Shown here one piece after another: positions 1 to 8,727 of a stretch of 64,000 bases of DNA. A program made the position numbers and the translations under genes. Below the pieces are notes generated by a model. The model saw only the letters and a list, made by a program, of their open reading frames with translations, ran no database searches and was not told where the DNA came from. The DNA is from JAAZMA01 sp036720245 (GTDB lineage: Bacteria; Bacillota; Clostridia; Tissierellales; Tepidimicrobiaceae). The stretch lies in assembly GCA_036720245.1 (NCBI GenBank), contig DAIMNI010000004.1, positions 1 to 64,000 of the forward strand. The letters run 5' to 3'. How positions within the stretch are numbered: position 1 is the first letter of the stretch; each line of letters begins with the position of its first letter.

Positions 1-2
1 AT

Positions 3-1148
3 GTTAAAATAGAGAATGAAGATAGAATAATATTTGTTTTATATCTTAAATGTATGAATAAAAATTTTAATATAGATGAAATTAGGGCACTTATAGTTGC
101 CCATGGATATTCCACTGCTAGCAGTATTGCTAATGTAGCTAATAGATTAATAGGGGAATATATCTTTGAAGCTTTTGATATGCCCATAGATTTGTCTATT
201 GAAGAATTAGTGTCTGAAATTAAAAATTATATAAATAATATAGATACTTCGAAGGGTATTATTATATTGGTAGATATGGGTTCGTTGGAAAAGATATATG
301 AGGCTTTAGAGGATATATCAGATGGAGTTATAGGTATAATAAATAATATTACAACTCAGGTAGCTTTAGATACTGGATTTAAGATATTGCAAGGTATGGA
401 AGTGGAAGATATCATAGAAAAGGTAACTACTAATAATAGATTTAATTATAGGATAATTACACCAAAGAAAAAGAGAAAAAGGGCAATAGTAACAACCTGT
501 ATATCTGGACTAGGGACGGCTAATAAGATAAAGAAGTTACTAATAGAGAGTGTAGGAAATTTATATAAACCTAATGAATTGAGCATTATTCCCTGTGATT
601 ATGCCAGCCTAAAAAGAGATGGCGTAAATCACTATGTGTTTAAAAGCTATCAGGTATTATCTATATTGGGAACAGAAGATCCTAATATCCCACATATACC
701 TTATATAGCATTAGAAGATATAGTATCAGGAGAATATAATGGAAATTCATTGTTAAATATATTCGATGAAGCCTCTGTTGAAAAGATAAATCAAAGATTT
801 ATAAAGTTGTTTTCTTTGGAAAATGTAATTGAACATTTGACAATATTAAATCCTAATAAGGTAATTAATTATATAGAAAATGCTATAAATGAGTTGGAAA
901 GGTCAATAGGTAGACGATTATCAAATGGGAGAAAGATTAGTTTATATATTCATTTAAGTTGCTTAATAGAAAGATTAGTTCAAAAATCCCCTATTAGTAC
1001 TTATAAAGATATTGATGAATTTGAAAAGTGTCATGAAGATTTCATAGAATTAACGAAAAAGAGTTTTAGTGTCATAGAAGATGCCTACAATGTCGAATTA
1101 CCTATTTCAGAGATAGGATATATCTATGATATTGTAACAGCTAAATAA
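3..1148 (+). CDS. LevR/ManR-type sigma-54-dependent PTS regulator, C-terminal part (partial)
   Basis: The reading frame is open to the left edge, so the gene begins outside the window. Numbering from the first ATG (position 54), an EIIA-Man-like domain is clear: the motif IVAHGYSTASSIANVANRL contains the phosphorylatable His17, followed by FDMP and LVDMGSL motifs. A GatB-like EIIB segment follows (TTCISGLGTANKI, Cys149), then a C-terminal PRD domain with its conserved His about residue 300. This order is the C-terminal half of LevR-family activators, whose missing N-terminus would hold a helix-turn-helix and an AAA+ sigma-54 activator domain. These proteins sense PTS phosphorylation and activate a neighbouring mannose-class PTS operon. 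The PTS genes and a sigma-54 promoter lie directly downstream, which fits. Confidence 0.9.
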   Translation, partial: VKIENEDRIIFVLYLKCMNKNFNIDEIRALIVAHGYSTASSIANVANRLIGEYIFEAFDMPIDLSIEELVSEIKNYINNIDTSKGIIILVDMGSLEKIYEALEDISDGVIGIINNITTQVALDTGFKILQGMEVEDIIEKVTTNNRFNYRIITPKKKRKRAIVTTCISGLGTANKIKKLLIESVGNLYKPNELSIIPCDYASLKRDGVNHYVFKSYQVLSILGTEDPNIPHIPYIALEDIVSGEYNGNSLLNIFDEASVEKINQRFIKLFSLENVIEHLTILNPNKVINYIENAINELERSIGRRLSNGRKISLYIHLSCLIERLVQKSPISTYKDIDEFEKCHEDFIELTKKSFSVIEDAYNVELPISEIGYIYDIVTAK

Positions 1149-1171
1149 GTTAAAATACAGATTTGCTTTTT

Positions 1172-1207
1172 ATGCCAAGTGAAATATTATCACTTGGCAT
1201 ATTTTTT
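1172..1207 (+). terminator. Rho-independent terminator after the LevR-like gene
   Basis: A perfect 11-bp inverted repeat (ATGCCAAGTGA / TCACTTGGCAT, loop of 7) is followed by a run of T. Its right arm also supplies the -24 element of the sigma-54 promoter that follows, so terminator and promoter overlap. Confidence 0.8.
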
Positions 1208-1210
1208 GCA
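1195..1210 (+). promoter_or_regulatory. Sigma-54 (-24/-12) promoter of the PTS/deglycase operon
   Basis: TGGCAT-N5-TTGCA matches the sigma-54 consensus TGGCAC-N5-TTGCW except for one base, with exact GG-to-GC spacing. It lies 57 bases upstream of the EIIA start and just after a LevR-type regulator, the expected activator class for such promoters. Confidence 0.85.
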
Positions 1211-1266
1211 TTAAATTATAGTTGAAAAGATTGTAAAGCAAATTTATATAGAAAGGAGAAATATAA

Positions 1267-1683
1267 TTGAGAAAATTTTTATTAGCTACTCATGGAAAAT
1301 TTGCTGAGGGTATATATGATTCCCTAGAAAAAATAATAGGAGAACAGACAAATGTATCGACACTTTGTGCATATACAGAAGACGATTTTGACATAAATAG
1401 ACGAGTTGAGGAAATAGTTAGTTCAATATCTGATGAAGATGAATTGATTATCATCACAGATATTTATGGTGGAAGTATTAATAATGAGTTTATGATGTAT
1501 TTATCGTTACCTAATATTTATCTGATTTCTGGCTTAAATTTATCATTAGTAATAGAATTGGTGCTTAGTCAAGAAACGGATACAGAAAAAATGATCAATG
1601 ATGCATTAGATGTATCAAAGAAAAGCATAAAATTTTGCAATCCTCTATTAGATTTAGGAAAAATCAAAGATGAAGAATTTTAG
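1267..1683 (+). CDS. PTS mannose-class EIIA component
   Basis: This 138-residue protein is a single EIIA-Man domain. The N-terminus reads KFLLATHGKFAEGI, in which His9 is the expected phosphorylation site that receives phosphate from HPr and passes it to EIIB. The IITDIYGGSINN segment is the usual second conserved block. It is a cytosolic, stand-alone EIIA; in many members of the family it is fused to EIIB. The start is TTG, chosen because AAAGGAG lies 7 bases upstream and the His-containing strand begins immediately. First gene of the operon driven by the sigma-54 promoter. Confidence 0.93.
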   Translation: MRKFLLATHGKFAEGIYDSLEKIIGEQTNVSTLCAYTEDDFDINRRVEEIVSSISDEDELIIITDIYGGSINNEFMMYLSLPNIYLISGLNLSLVIELVLSQETDTEKMINDALDVSKKSIKFCNPLLDLGKIKDEEF

Positions 1684-1688
1684 GGGAA

Positions 1689-1799
1689 GTGAAATTCAAT
1701 GATTTAATTACCAATGTGTATTACTCATTAGTGGATGTTAAATATATTAATGAAGTGATGGATATAAATTTAAGAGAAGATTTAGATGATGATTTATAG
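1689..1799 (+). CDS. possible 36-residue ORF between EIIA and EIIB
   Basis: A GTG-started frame of 36 codons rich in Asp near its C-terminus (ends LDDDL) fills the only sizeable gap in the PTS operon. The purine-rich stretch before the GTG is almost adjacent to it, so translation initiation would be poor. I do not recognise the product. It may be a small accessory peptide, a decayed remnant, or noncoding. Confidence 0.25.
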   Translation: MKFNDLITNVYYSLVDVKYINEVMDINLREDLDDDL

Positions 1800-1819
1800 A
1801 AGGGAGGTAGAAGGAGAAA

Positions 1820-2287
1820 ATGATTAAAGCGGCAAGAATTGATCATCGATTAGTTCATGGACAAGTAGCGTTTAGTTGGAGCAGTTTTTTAGGAATAAGC
1901 AGAATTATTGTTATTGATGATAGTGCTGCAAATAATGAAATGCAGAAAATGGTTTTAAAAATGAGTAAGCCTACAGGTATAAAATTGAATATTTTCACTG
2001 TTGAGCAAGTATTATCAAGGATGGAAAAAGTGGAAAAATTAACTGACACAATCTTTTTGATTTTTGGTTGTACTAAAGATGCATCACGATTTATTCAAGG
2101 ATATCCTAAAATTGAATCACTTAACTTAGGAGGAATTGCAAAAAAGGATGGGTCAAAGCAGTATTCACCAGTAATTTATTTAACCGATGAAGAATTAGCA
2201 GATGTAAAAATTATTGCAGATTTAGGCGTTGAAATTTTCATGCAACAACTACCAACAACAAAAAAAGAAGCATTTAAATTTGATTGA
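1820..2287 (+). CDS. PTS mannose-class EIIB component
   Basis: 155 residues, the full length of an EIIB-Man (sorbose-class) domain. The N-terminal motif ARIDHRLVHGQV carries the active-site His13, which accepts phosphate from EIIA and transfers it to the incoming sugar. The C-terminal half shows LNLGGI and FMQQLPT, typical of the family. An AGGGAGG-type ribosome binding site precedes the ATG. It lies in the same operon as EIIA, EIIC and EIID and acts at the cytosolic face of the membrane with them. Confidence 0.94.
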   Translation: MIKAARIDHRLVHGQVAFSWSSFLGISRIIVIDDSAANNEMQKMVLKMSKPTGIKLNIFTVEQVLSRMEKVEKLTDTIFLIFGCTKDASRFIQGYPKIESLNLGGIAKKDGSKQYSPVIYLTDEELADVKIIADLGVEIFMQQLPTTKKEAFKFD

Positions 2288-2306
2288 GAAGAGAGGGAGA
2301 AAAGTT

Positions 2307-3071
2307 ATGTTATTACAATCAATTTTAGTTGGGTTAGTAGCAGTATTTATGATTCTTGATTCAAGGGTACTAGGTAGATTGAATTTTGAAAGACCATTAA
2401 TTACTTGTACACTTGTAGGAATTATTATGGGAGATGTGCACACTGGCCTATTGGTTGGAGCACAAATGGAAATGATTACTTTGGGAATGATGAGTATTGG
2501 AGCTAGTGGTGTTGATATGAATATTGGAAGTATAACTGGGTGTGCTTTAGTTATTTCGACTGGTGCCACTATAGAAACAGCTTTAGCCATTGCTGTACCA
2601 ATGACTTTATTGGATCAATTATTAACTCAAGTAGCTGATATTATTCGTATTCATCAAGCACATTTAATTGATGAACATGTTGAACAAGGTAGATATGAAA
2701 AGGCAAAACGTGTTCATATTATCTTTGGACCAATGGTTTATTGTATTTTTAAGTTTATTCCAGTATTCTTAGCAGTTTATATTGGTAATGATTTTATCAA
2801 TAGTATTGTAAATGCTATCCCTGAATTTGTTTCAAGTGGTATTTCATTAGGAGCTAATATGATTTCATTCTACGGATTTGCTTTATTATTATCAACAATG
2901 ATTTCTAAGAAAACAGCAGTATTCTTTTTCTTAGGATTTGTAATTGCCGCCTATTCAGGATTAGGATTAACAGCAATTGCAATTATTTCAATATTATCAG
3001 CTATTGTATTATATCAAGTGAAGTATGATGAAGTAGCTGGTGACACGGTTGATGAACTAGATGATTTATAA
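2307..3071 (+). CDS. PTS mannose-class EIIC permease
   Basis: About 254 residues with several hydrophobic segments and the family pattern DSRVLGRLNFERPL near the N-terminus, followed by a GxxxGDVHTGLLVGAQMEM block. This is the EIIC-Man family, one of the two membrane subunits that form the sugar channel. The start at 2307 is preferred over an in-frame upstream start because GAGAGGGAG lies just before it and it begins at the first transmembrane helix. The gene is 19 bases after EIIB and 14 bases before EIID. Confidence 0.93.
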   Translation: MLLQSILVGLVAVFMILDSRVLGRLNFERPLITCTLVGIIMGDVHTGLLVGAQMEMITLGMMSIGASGVDMNIGSITGCALVISTGATIETALAIAVPMTLLDQLLTQVADIIRIHQAHLIDEHVEQGRYEKAKRVHIIFGPMVYCIFKFIPVFLAVYIGNDFINSIVNAIPEFVSSGISLGANMISFYGFALLLSTMISKKTAVFFFLGFVIAAYSGLGLTAIAIISILSAIVLYQVKYDEVAGDTVDELDDL

Positions 3072-3085
3072 GGAGGATCAAATCA

Positions 3086-3919
3086 ATGAATAAAGGTGTA
3101 GAAAATCAAAAAAATTATCCACTTAATAAAAAAGTGAGTGAGTATTTCTGGGGTGGTTGGTGTATGCAGGCACTTTGGAATTATGAAAGGCAAATGAACA
3201 CTGCTTTTATGTGGGGTATGTCAAAAACGATTGATCGTTTATATCCAGAACCAGAAGATGATCCAAAAAGAAAAGAAGCTTATAAAAGACATTTGGAGTT
3301 CTTTAATATTACACCACAATTTGGTGCATTTGTATTAGGATTAAGTGCTGCAATGGAAGAAGAATATGCAGAGAACCCAGATACTTTTGATCCAAAGATT
3401 ATTAACTCGGTTAAAGTTGCATTGATGGGGCCACTATCTGGTATTGGAGACTCATTCTTCCAGGGAACAGTTAGAGTTATCGCTATGAGTGTTGGTATTT
3501 CTTTAGCACAACAGGGTTCTATTTTAGGGCCGATTATTGCGATGCTAATTTCATTTGCAGTTAGTTTTCCAATTACTTGGTTTGGGGGTAAACTTGGCTA
3601 TTTAAATGGTCAAAAATATTTAGAACAAATTTCTGAAAGCAATATTATGGACAAGTTACTTTATGGATGTAGTGTTGCTGGTTTAATGGTTATTGGCGGC
3701 ATGGTGGCATGCCTAGTAAATGTTACTACACCACTATCTTATGGTGAAACTTTACAAATTCAACCATTATTAGATTCGATTATGCCAAAGCTAATACCCT
3801 TAGGTTTAACGGGAATAATGTATTATTTTGTTAAGAAAGGTGCCAAGCCAATCGTAGTTATTCTATGTTGTTTTATTGCTGGCATTATTCTAAATTATTT
3901 TGGTATTTTAGCAATTTAG
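3086..3919 (+). CDS. PTS mannose-class EIID component
   Basis: 277 residues. The N-terminal half has the EIID-Man signature (FWGGWCMQALWNYERQMN, then a long helical region and PLSGIGDSFFQGTVR), and the C-terminus has hydrophobic helices ending in a short membrane anchor. EIID pairs with EIIC to make the translocating complex of mannose/fructose/sorbose-class PTS. An AGGAGG site lies 8 bases before the ATG. Substrate cannot be read from this protein alone; the adjacent SIS-domain deglycase suggests an Amadori compound such as fructoselysine or glucoselysine. Confidence 0.93.
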   Translation: MNKGVENQKNYPLNKKVSEYFWGGWCMQALWNYERQMNTAFMWGMSKTIDRLYPEPEDDPKRKEAYKRHLEFFNITPQFGAFVLGLSAAMEEEYAENPDTFDPKIINSVKVALMGPLSGIGDSFFQGTVRVIAMSVGISLAQQGSILGPIIAMLISFAVSFPITWFGGKLGYLNGQKYLEQISESNIMDKLLYGCSVAGLMVIGGMVACLVNVTTPLSYGETLQIQPLLDSIMPKLIPLGLTGIMYYFVKKGAKPIVVILCCFIAGIILNYFGILAI

Positions 3920-3976
3920 GTATTAACTTAATAGTTGATATAAATAAAAGAAAAGAAAAAATAGGGGGTAAAAAAG

Positions 3977-4939
3977 ATGTTTGATGTGAAAACAATGGTT
4001 AGTGAAATTATTAGCCAAAAAGAAATAAAAAATGTTAGCTTTTCTGGATGTGGTGGATCATTAGCTTGTTTCTATGCACCTTATTATTATATTAATAAGG
4101 AATCAGAAGTTATTACAAGTAACTATACAACTGCTAACGAATTTGTTCATGATATACCTAAAAATGTAGGGCCAAATTCAATCGTAGTTGTTGCATCTAG
4201 AAGAGGAAATACGGCAGAAACTGTTGAATCTGCAAGGAAGGCAAAAAAATTAGGGGCAACAGTTGTGGGTTTAGCATATGAAAAAGATACAGTAATGGAA
4301 GGAATAGTGGATTATATAATTCATTTTGATGATGCATTAGGTGTTCCCTTTGAAGTAAGTAAGGGGGCATATGCCTTGAAAATTGCATATGAAGTAGTTC
4401 ATCAAGTAGAAGGAAAAGGATGTTATGATGCTATGGTTAATGCTATGGCAAAAATGAATGAAATTGTTCCTAAAGCAAAAGAAGCGATTATACCTGAGGC
4501 AATTAAGTTCTCAATTGATTATAAAGATGATAATGTTATTTATACAATGGGAAGTGGAACAGCATGGGCAGCAGCTCAACAACAAACTATTTGTATTTTC
4601 ATGGAAATGCAATGGATTAACAGTAGTGTAATTCATACGGGAGAATTCTTCCATGGTCCACTTGAAATAACAGATCCAGATACTGCTTATTTATTATTAA
4701 AATCTACGGGAAATACAAAACCATTAGATGAAAGAACAATTACTTTCCTAAGTCAATATAATAGCCATTTACATATCATAGATGGCGAAAAATATGGATT
4801 ATGTGAATTAGGAGAAGTAAATGGATATTATGATGCCTTATTCTATAGTGAAATGTTAGATGTATATAATAATCTTCTTGCGGATATGAGAAATCATCCA
4901 TTAAGTAAAAGAAAATATATGTGGAAATATAATTATTAG
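3977..4939 (+). CDS. SIS-domain fructosamine/glucosamine-type 6-phosphate deglycase
   Basis: 320 residues with two SIS (sugar isomerase) halves: FSGCGGSLACFY and SRRGNTAETV in the first, and YTMGSGTAWAAAQQQT, with a conserved GEFFHGPLE, in the second. The overall pattern resembles FrlB and the GfrE/GfrF deglycases, which split phosphorylated sugar-amino acids (for example fructoselysine 6-phosphate) into glucose 6-phosphate and the amine. Family membership is clear; the exact substrate is inferred from the upstream mannose-class PTS and LevR-type regulator, an arrangement like the Salmonella gfr operon. Only one deglycase is present here, against two in gfr. A GGGGG site precedes the ATG. Confidence 0.82.
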   Translation: MFDVKTMVSEIISQKEIKNVSFSGCGGSLACFYAPYYYINKESEVITSNYTTANEFVHDIPKNVGPNSIVVVASRRGNTAETVESARKAKKLGATVVGLAYEKDTVMEGIVDYIIHFDDALGVPFEVSKGAYALKIAYEVVHQVEGKGCYDAMVNAMAKMNEIVPKAKEAIIPEAIKFSIDYKDDNVIYTMGSGTAWAAAQQQTICIFMEMQWINSSVIHTGEFFHGPLEITDPDTAYLLLKSTGNTKPLDERTITFLSQYNSHLHIIDGEKYGLCELGEVNGYYDALFYSEMLDVYNNLLADMRNHPLSKRKYMWKYNY

Positions 4940-5054
4940 TTAAAGACTGTAATTAATTTTGTACTTTAAGTAAGTTTAATTACTCCAATCTGACAAGAAA
5001 ATTTAGATTTGAATTAGATAATTAAATATAAGTTTTACTACTTTACCTTTAATT

Positions 5055-5110
5055 TGCCAAAATTATAAGAAAATACACATAAAATCTTATAATTTTGGCA
5101 TTAATTTTTA
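5055..5110 (+). terminator. Terminator after the PTS/deglycase operon
   Basis: A perfect 16-bp inverted repeat (TGCCAAAATTATAAGA and its complement, loop of 14) followed by an AT-rich, T-rich tail. It ends the operon. The rest of the 275-base gap up to 5215 shows nothing else clear. Confidence 0.75.
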
Positions 5111-5214
5111 TTATGGGGTTCTTTTTTATAGGCATAAAGGCCTATAAATTTTCCCGTTATTTTCCACCATACTGGATATATATACTAAAAATATAATTTT
5201 AAGGAGGCCTTTCT

Positions 5215-7218
5215 ATGTTTAATAAAAATAAGCGGATGCTTAGTCTAGTTTTAACCATGTTTATGATTTTAGGTATAATTTTCCCGATGGCATCTTTTGC
5301 TGAGACTGAAGAGGTTCATATTACTATTTTAGGTACTACTGATTTGCATGCAAACATTTACAATTGGTCTTATGAAGATGGGAAAGAAGTAGATGATTTG
5401 GGAATGGCAAAGGTTTACACAATAGTGGAAGAGGTAAGAAAAGAAAATCCCAATACTATACTTATAGATAATGGAGATACTATTCAAGGAACTATACTTT
5501 CAGATGATTTGTATAATACTAGAATGGATTTATCTCACCCAGTAATTGATGTAATGAATTTTATGGGGTATGATTCAATGACATTAGGCAATCATGAATT
5601 CAATTTTGGATTAGATTTAGTTAAGAAAATTGAAAAAGAAGCGGAGTTCCCACTACTTGCAGCTAATGCTAGTTATAAAGAGGATGGTTCTCACCTGGTG
5701 AAACCTTATACCATAGTAGAAGTAGGTGGGTTAAAGGTGGGAATATTAGGCTTTACAAATCCCAATATTCCAAAATGGGATGGACCAAAGGTAACGGAAT
5801 TAGAATTTGAAAATATGGCAGATTCTGCTGAAAAATATATGGAAGAATTAAAAGGACAAACTGACATAATTATTGGCACAGCTCATGCTGGTTTTGAAAA
5901 TGAATATGGGAATGATGGGGCAAAGGAAATTATTGAAAGATTTCCAGAAATTGCAGCATTATTAGTAGGCCATAGTCATGCTACAGTAAATGAAAAATAT
6001 GGACAAACTGTAGTTGGTGGAGCAAGAGATGCTGGTAGACAAGTCGTTAGATTTGATTTAAAATTAAAGAATGAAAATGATCAATGGAAATTAGTTGACA
6101 ATACTGTAGAAACTATAGAAGTTGAAGAATATGAAGCTAGTGAAGATTTGAAAGAATATGCTAAGGAATATCATGAAAAGACTTTAGATTTTCTAGTAGA
6201 GGTAATAGGTACTGCAACAGAGGATTTTGTACCAGAGTCTGAAATTAAAGACATACCAGAGGCTCAGATTAGAGATACTGCAGTAATAGATTTAATTAAT
6301 AATGTACAATTAGAGGCCACAGGGGCTGATATAGCTGCAGCAGCTTTATTCCAATCCAAGTCCAATCTTAAAGCTGGAGATATTACTTATGCTAGTATAT
6401 TCGATATTTATAAATATCCTAATACTCTAGTAGGTGTAGAAATAAATGGCAAAGAGCTAAAAGAGTATATGGAATGGTCAGCTAAATATTATAATACCTT
6501 TAAACCCGGGGATGTAAACATTAGCTTTAATCCAGAGATTAGAGGATATAATTATGATATGTTCCAAGGGGTAGACTATAAGGTAGATGTATCAAAACCT
6601 GAAGGAAAAAGAATTGTAGATTTAAAATACAAAGGTGAAGCTGTAAAAGATGATGATACATTTAAATTAGCAATTAACAATTATAGATATGGTGGACTTA
6701 AGAATATGGGAATTATTAGTGGAGAACCATATTTTGAATCCGATCCTAAATCTTTAAGATCCTATATAGCAGATTATATTAAAGAAAAGGGAAAAATATC
6801 ACCTGAATTTGACAATAATTGGGAAGTAATCGGAACAGATTTTGATCATCCATTAAGAGAATATGTAATAGAAGAAATTAATAGTGGAAATATTATTTTA
6901 CCAACTTCTGAAGATGGAAGAAGCTATAATGCAAAAGGAGTAAATATATATGAATTAATAGATGAAGGTTTAATTCCAGAGGAAGTATTAAAGGAATACA
7001 AAGTAGTAGAAAAGCCAGCTCCTCACCCAGTACTTGAAACTAAACCAGAGAAAAAACCAGCTCCACAAACTCAGCCAAAACAATATGTGGTAAAACCAGG
7101 GGATGTATTGTGGAAAATAGCGGAGAAGTTTAATACAACTTGGCAAGAATTAGCTAAATATAATAAATTAAAGAACCCTCATTTAATTAGGATTAATCAA
7201 ATAATAGCTATTCCTTAA
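5215..7218 (+). CDS. Secreted 5'-nucleotidase / 2',3'-cyclic phosphodiesterase with C-terminal LysM
   Basis: 667 residues. A Sec signal peptide ends near ASFA29. The calcineurin-like metallophosphatase domain follows, with metal motifs DLH (43-45), NGD (86-88), GNHEFNFG (from 125) and VGHSHA. A 5'-nucleotidase C-terminal domain extends to about residue 560. A Pro/Lys-rich linker then leads to one LysM domain (YVVKPGDVLWKIAEKFN, about 624-667), which binds peptidoglycan. The enzyme would hydrolyse extracellular nucleotides at the cell wall, supplying nucleosides and phosphate. That could feed the purine catabolism island far downstream, but this link is only inference. AGGAGG precedes the ATG. 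It is followed by repeats, so probably a single-gene unit. Confidence 0.9.
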   Translation: MFNKNKRMLSLVLTMFMILGIIFPMASFAETEEVHITILGTTDLHANIYNWSYEDGKEVDDLGMAKVYTIVEEVRKENPNTILIDNGDTIQGTILSDDLYNTRMDLSHPVIDVMNFMGYDSMTLGNHEFNFGLDLVKKIEKEAEFPLLAANASYKEDGSHLVKPYTIVEVGGLKVGILGFTNPNIPKWDGPKVTELEFENMADSAEKYMEELKGQTDIIIGTAHAGFENEYGNDGAKEIIERFPEIAALLVGHSHATVNEKYGQTVVGGARDAGRQVVRFDLKLKNENDQWKLVDNTVETIEVEEYEASEDLKEYAKEYHEKTLDFLVEVIGTATEDFVPESEIKDIPEAQIRDTAVIDLINNVQLEATGADIAAAALFQSKSNLKAGDITYASIFDIYKYPNTLVGVEINGKELKEYMEWSAKYYNTFKPGDVNISFNPEIRGYNYDMFQGVDYKVDVSKPEGKRIVDLKYKGEAVKDDDTFKLAINNYRYGGLKNMGIISGEPYFESDPKSLRSYIADYIKEKGKISPEFDNNWEVIGTDFDHPLREYVIEEINSGNIILPTSEDGRSYNAKGVNIYELIDEGLIPEEVLKEYKVVEKPAPHPVLETKPEKKPAPQTQPKQYVVKPGDVLWKIAEKFNTTWQELAKYNKLKNPHLIRINQIIAIP

Positions 7219-7239
7219 TTATTTAGGGGTATGGTCAAA

Positions 7240-7266
7240 GATGGCAGAGGGACGTTTTGTTTGCCA
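7240..7266 (+). repeat. Short palindromic repeat, GGCAA...TTTGCC family
   Basis: GATGGCA-GAGGGACGTTTTG-TTTGCCAT: a 27-base unit able to form a small hairpin. Further copies lie at 19662-19690, 20580-20609 (inverted), 41947-41974 and, truncated, 42785-42803. Confidence 0.7.
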
Positions 7267-7282
7267 TAAAAATTTGAATATT

Positions 7283-7312
7283 GATACCAGGTACTGACTT
7301 ACTGACTTATTG
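7283..7312 (+). repeat. RAYT-associated repeat copy 1
   Basis: Contains the core GGTACTGACTTACTGACTTA preceded by GATACCA. It is one of six copies in the window (7283, 8580, 14458 on +; 15457, 19692, 20616 on -), centred on the RAYT transposase gene at 14613. Confidence 0.85.
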
Positions 7313-7350
7313 AAACACCTCACAGATATTTCCACTTGTGGGGTTTTTCA
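7311..7350 (+). terminator. Terminator downstream of the nucleotidase
   Basis: TGAAACACCTCACA pairs imperfectly with TGTGGGGTTTTTCA, followed by pyrimidine-rich sequence. It directly adjoins the RAYT-associated repeat. Confidence 0.5.
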
Positions 7351-7459
7351 TATCCCCATTTTTTACCACGAAAAAGAGACTAAATTACCATTTATTTATT
7401 TGAAATTTTAGTGGTATTAATGGTACAATGATAGTAATAGAATATATGGGAGGGATATC

Positions 7460-8566
7460 ATGTTTAAAAATAGTAAGTTCAAAAAATCTTTAATAATTAC
7501 ATTAGCGATACTAATGTTTAGCACCGTGGTTTTTGCTGCAAATGGTATTTATGATAAAAAGCTTACAGCGACCCATGGTAGAATCAAGTTTATGGTAGAT
7601 GGGAAGGATGTTACAAGCCAAATCGAAAGCAAATACGGTTCACCTGCATTTGTAGTAAAAGAATATGGCGATCGTGCATATGCACCTGTAAGGGCTATGG
7701 CAGATTTAATGGGCCTTAAAATTGAATATGATAATAATACTCATACTGCAGAGATAATAGACGTTAAATCTGAAGAACATGAGAAAGAATTAGCAAAGAA
7801 AGACAAAGAAATCAAAGAGCTTAAGGCAGAAATTGAAAAATTAAAGAAAAATGTAGTAGAAAAATCAGATTTAGAAGCTGTAGAGAAAAAATTAAATGGC
7901 TGGTATGGTACTTATAAAGACGTAGATTTTGACATAAAACTAAAGGAAAGCAAAAGTAGAATAGATGTAGATATAAGAATGAATTTAAAAGATGGCAGGC
8001 AAGAATCCTATTGGAATAGAATGACTTCTAGTGCTAAAAAAGAAATGATAGAGGATATAGCAGATACTATAGCTAAGGAATTTACTAATGTAGATATTTA
8101 TGGTACTGTATATGATGAATTTTACAAAAGAGATGTAATGACCTTTAATAAGAAGAAAGGCAAGAGTGTAAGTATTTCTTATGATAGTAGATATGGATAT
8201 GATGATAAATATGGTTATGGATATGATGAGATAGATGAAATTGTATATGATGAATTTGCCTATTATGATATTGAGGATGCTTATATTAGTGGATTAGATT
8301 ATGATAGAAATACAATTTATTTTGATATATATTTCTCAGATTATTATTCTAGGGAATGGAATAAGCTTGACGATGATCAAAAGGCAGATATTTTAGATAG
8401 AATATCTAATAAAATAACCTATTATTATTATGATGATTACTATTACTATGATGATTATTACAAAGATTATTACTATAAGAGTGTTAAAGCAAAGGTCTAT
8501 ATGGGCGGCAAACTTCAAGGGACATATGATAGATATTCCGATGAATATGAGGGAAGATTTTATTAA
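7460..8566 (+). CDS. Secreted stalk-domain (copper amine oxidase N-like) protein with Tyr/Asp-rich C-terminus
   Basis: 368 residues. A signal peptide (through about VVFAA, residue 27) is followed by a domain resembling the copper-amine-oxidase N-terminal (stalk) module common in clostridial surface proteins (IKFMVDGKDV ... YAPVRAMADLMGLKIEYD). A Lys/Glu coiled coil spans about residues 110-145. The rest is an unusual acidic, tyrosine-rich region; residues about 310-345 are nearly all Tyr, Asp and Lys. There are no catalytic motifs I can recognise. Probably a wall-associated protein. GGGAGGG precedes the ATG. Confidence 0.75.
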   Translation: MFKNSKFKKSLIITLAILMFSTVVFAANGIYDKKLTATHGRIKFMVDGKDVTSQIESKYGSPAFVVKEYGDRAYAPVRAMADLMGLKIEYDNNTHTAEIIDVKSEEHEKELAKKDKEIKELKAEIEKLKKNVVEKSDLEAVEKKLNGWYGTYKDVDFDIKLKESKSRIDVDIRMNLKDGRQESYWNRMTSSAKKEMIEDIADTIAKEFTNVDIYGTVYDEFYKRDVMTFNKKKGKSVSISYDSRYGYDDKYGYGYDEIDEIVYDEFAYYDIEDAYISGLDYDRNTIYFDIYFSDYYSREWNKLDDDQKADILDRISNKITYYYYDDYYYYDDYYKDYYYKSVKAKVYMGGKLQGTYDRYSDEYEGRFY

Positions 8567-8579
8567 ATATCTAAATATC

Positions 8580-8610
8580 GGTACCTGGTACTGACTTACT
8601 GACTTATTGG
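8580..8610 (+). repeat. RAYT-associated repeat copy 2
   Basis: GGTACCTGGTACTGACTTAC followed by TGACTTATTGG; same orientation as copies 1 and 3. It lies just after the stop codon and next to a terminator, as other copies do. Confidence 0.88.
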
Positions 8611-8630
8611 TCACCTAGCTAAAATTAAAC

Positions 8631-8685
8631 TCTCCTTTCTGGCAAAAGCAAAAGTGTAATGAAAGCCAGAAAGGAGAATTTTTTA
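8631..8685 (+). terminator. Terminator after the Tyr/Asp-rich protein
   Basis: A 13-bp perfect inverted repeat (TCTCCTTTCTGGC and complement) with a 21-base loop, followed by ATTTTTTAA. It sits in the 345-base gap 8567-8911, which also holds a RAYT repeat and the promoter of the Opp operon. Confidence 0.8.
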
Positions 8686-8727
8686 ATAACTTATATATTC
8701 ACCCTAATTTGAAGATTAGAAATATTC

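Noticed and set aside
5215..7218. Multi-gene operon starting with the nucleotidase
   Set aside because: Repeats and a terminator follow directly, and the next gene has its own ribosome binding site after a 240-base gap.
8393..8614. Minus-strand hydrophobic ORF rich in Ile and Val
   Set aside because: It is the antisense shadow of the Tyr/Asp codons of the secreted protein and has no ribosome binding site.
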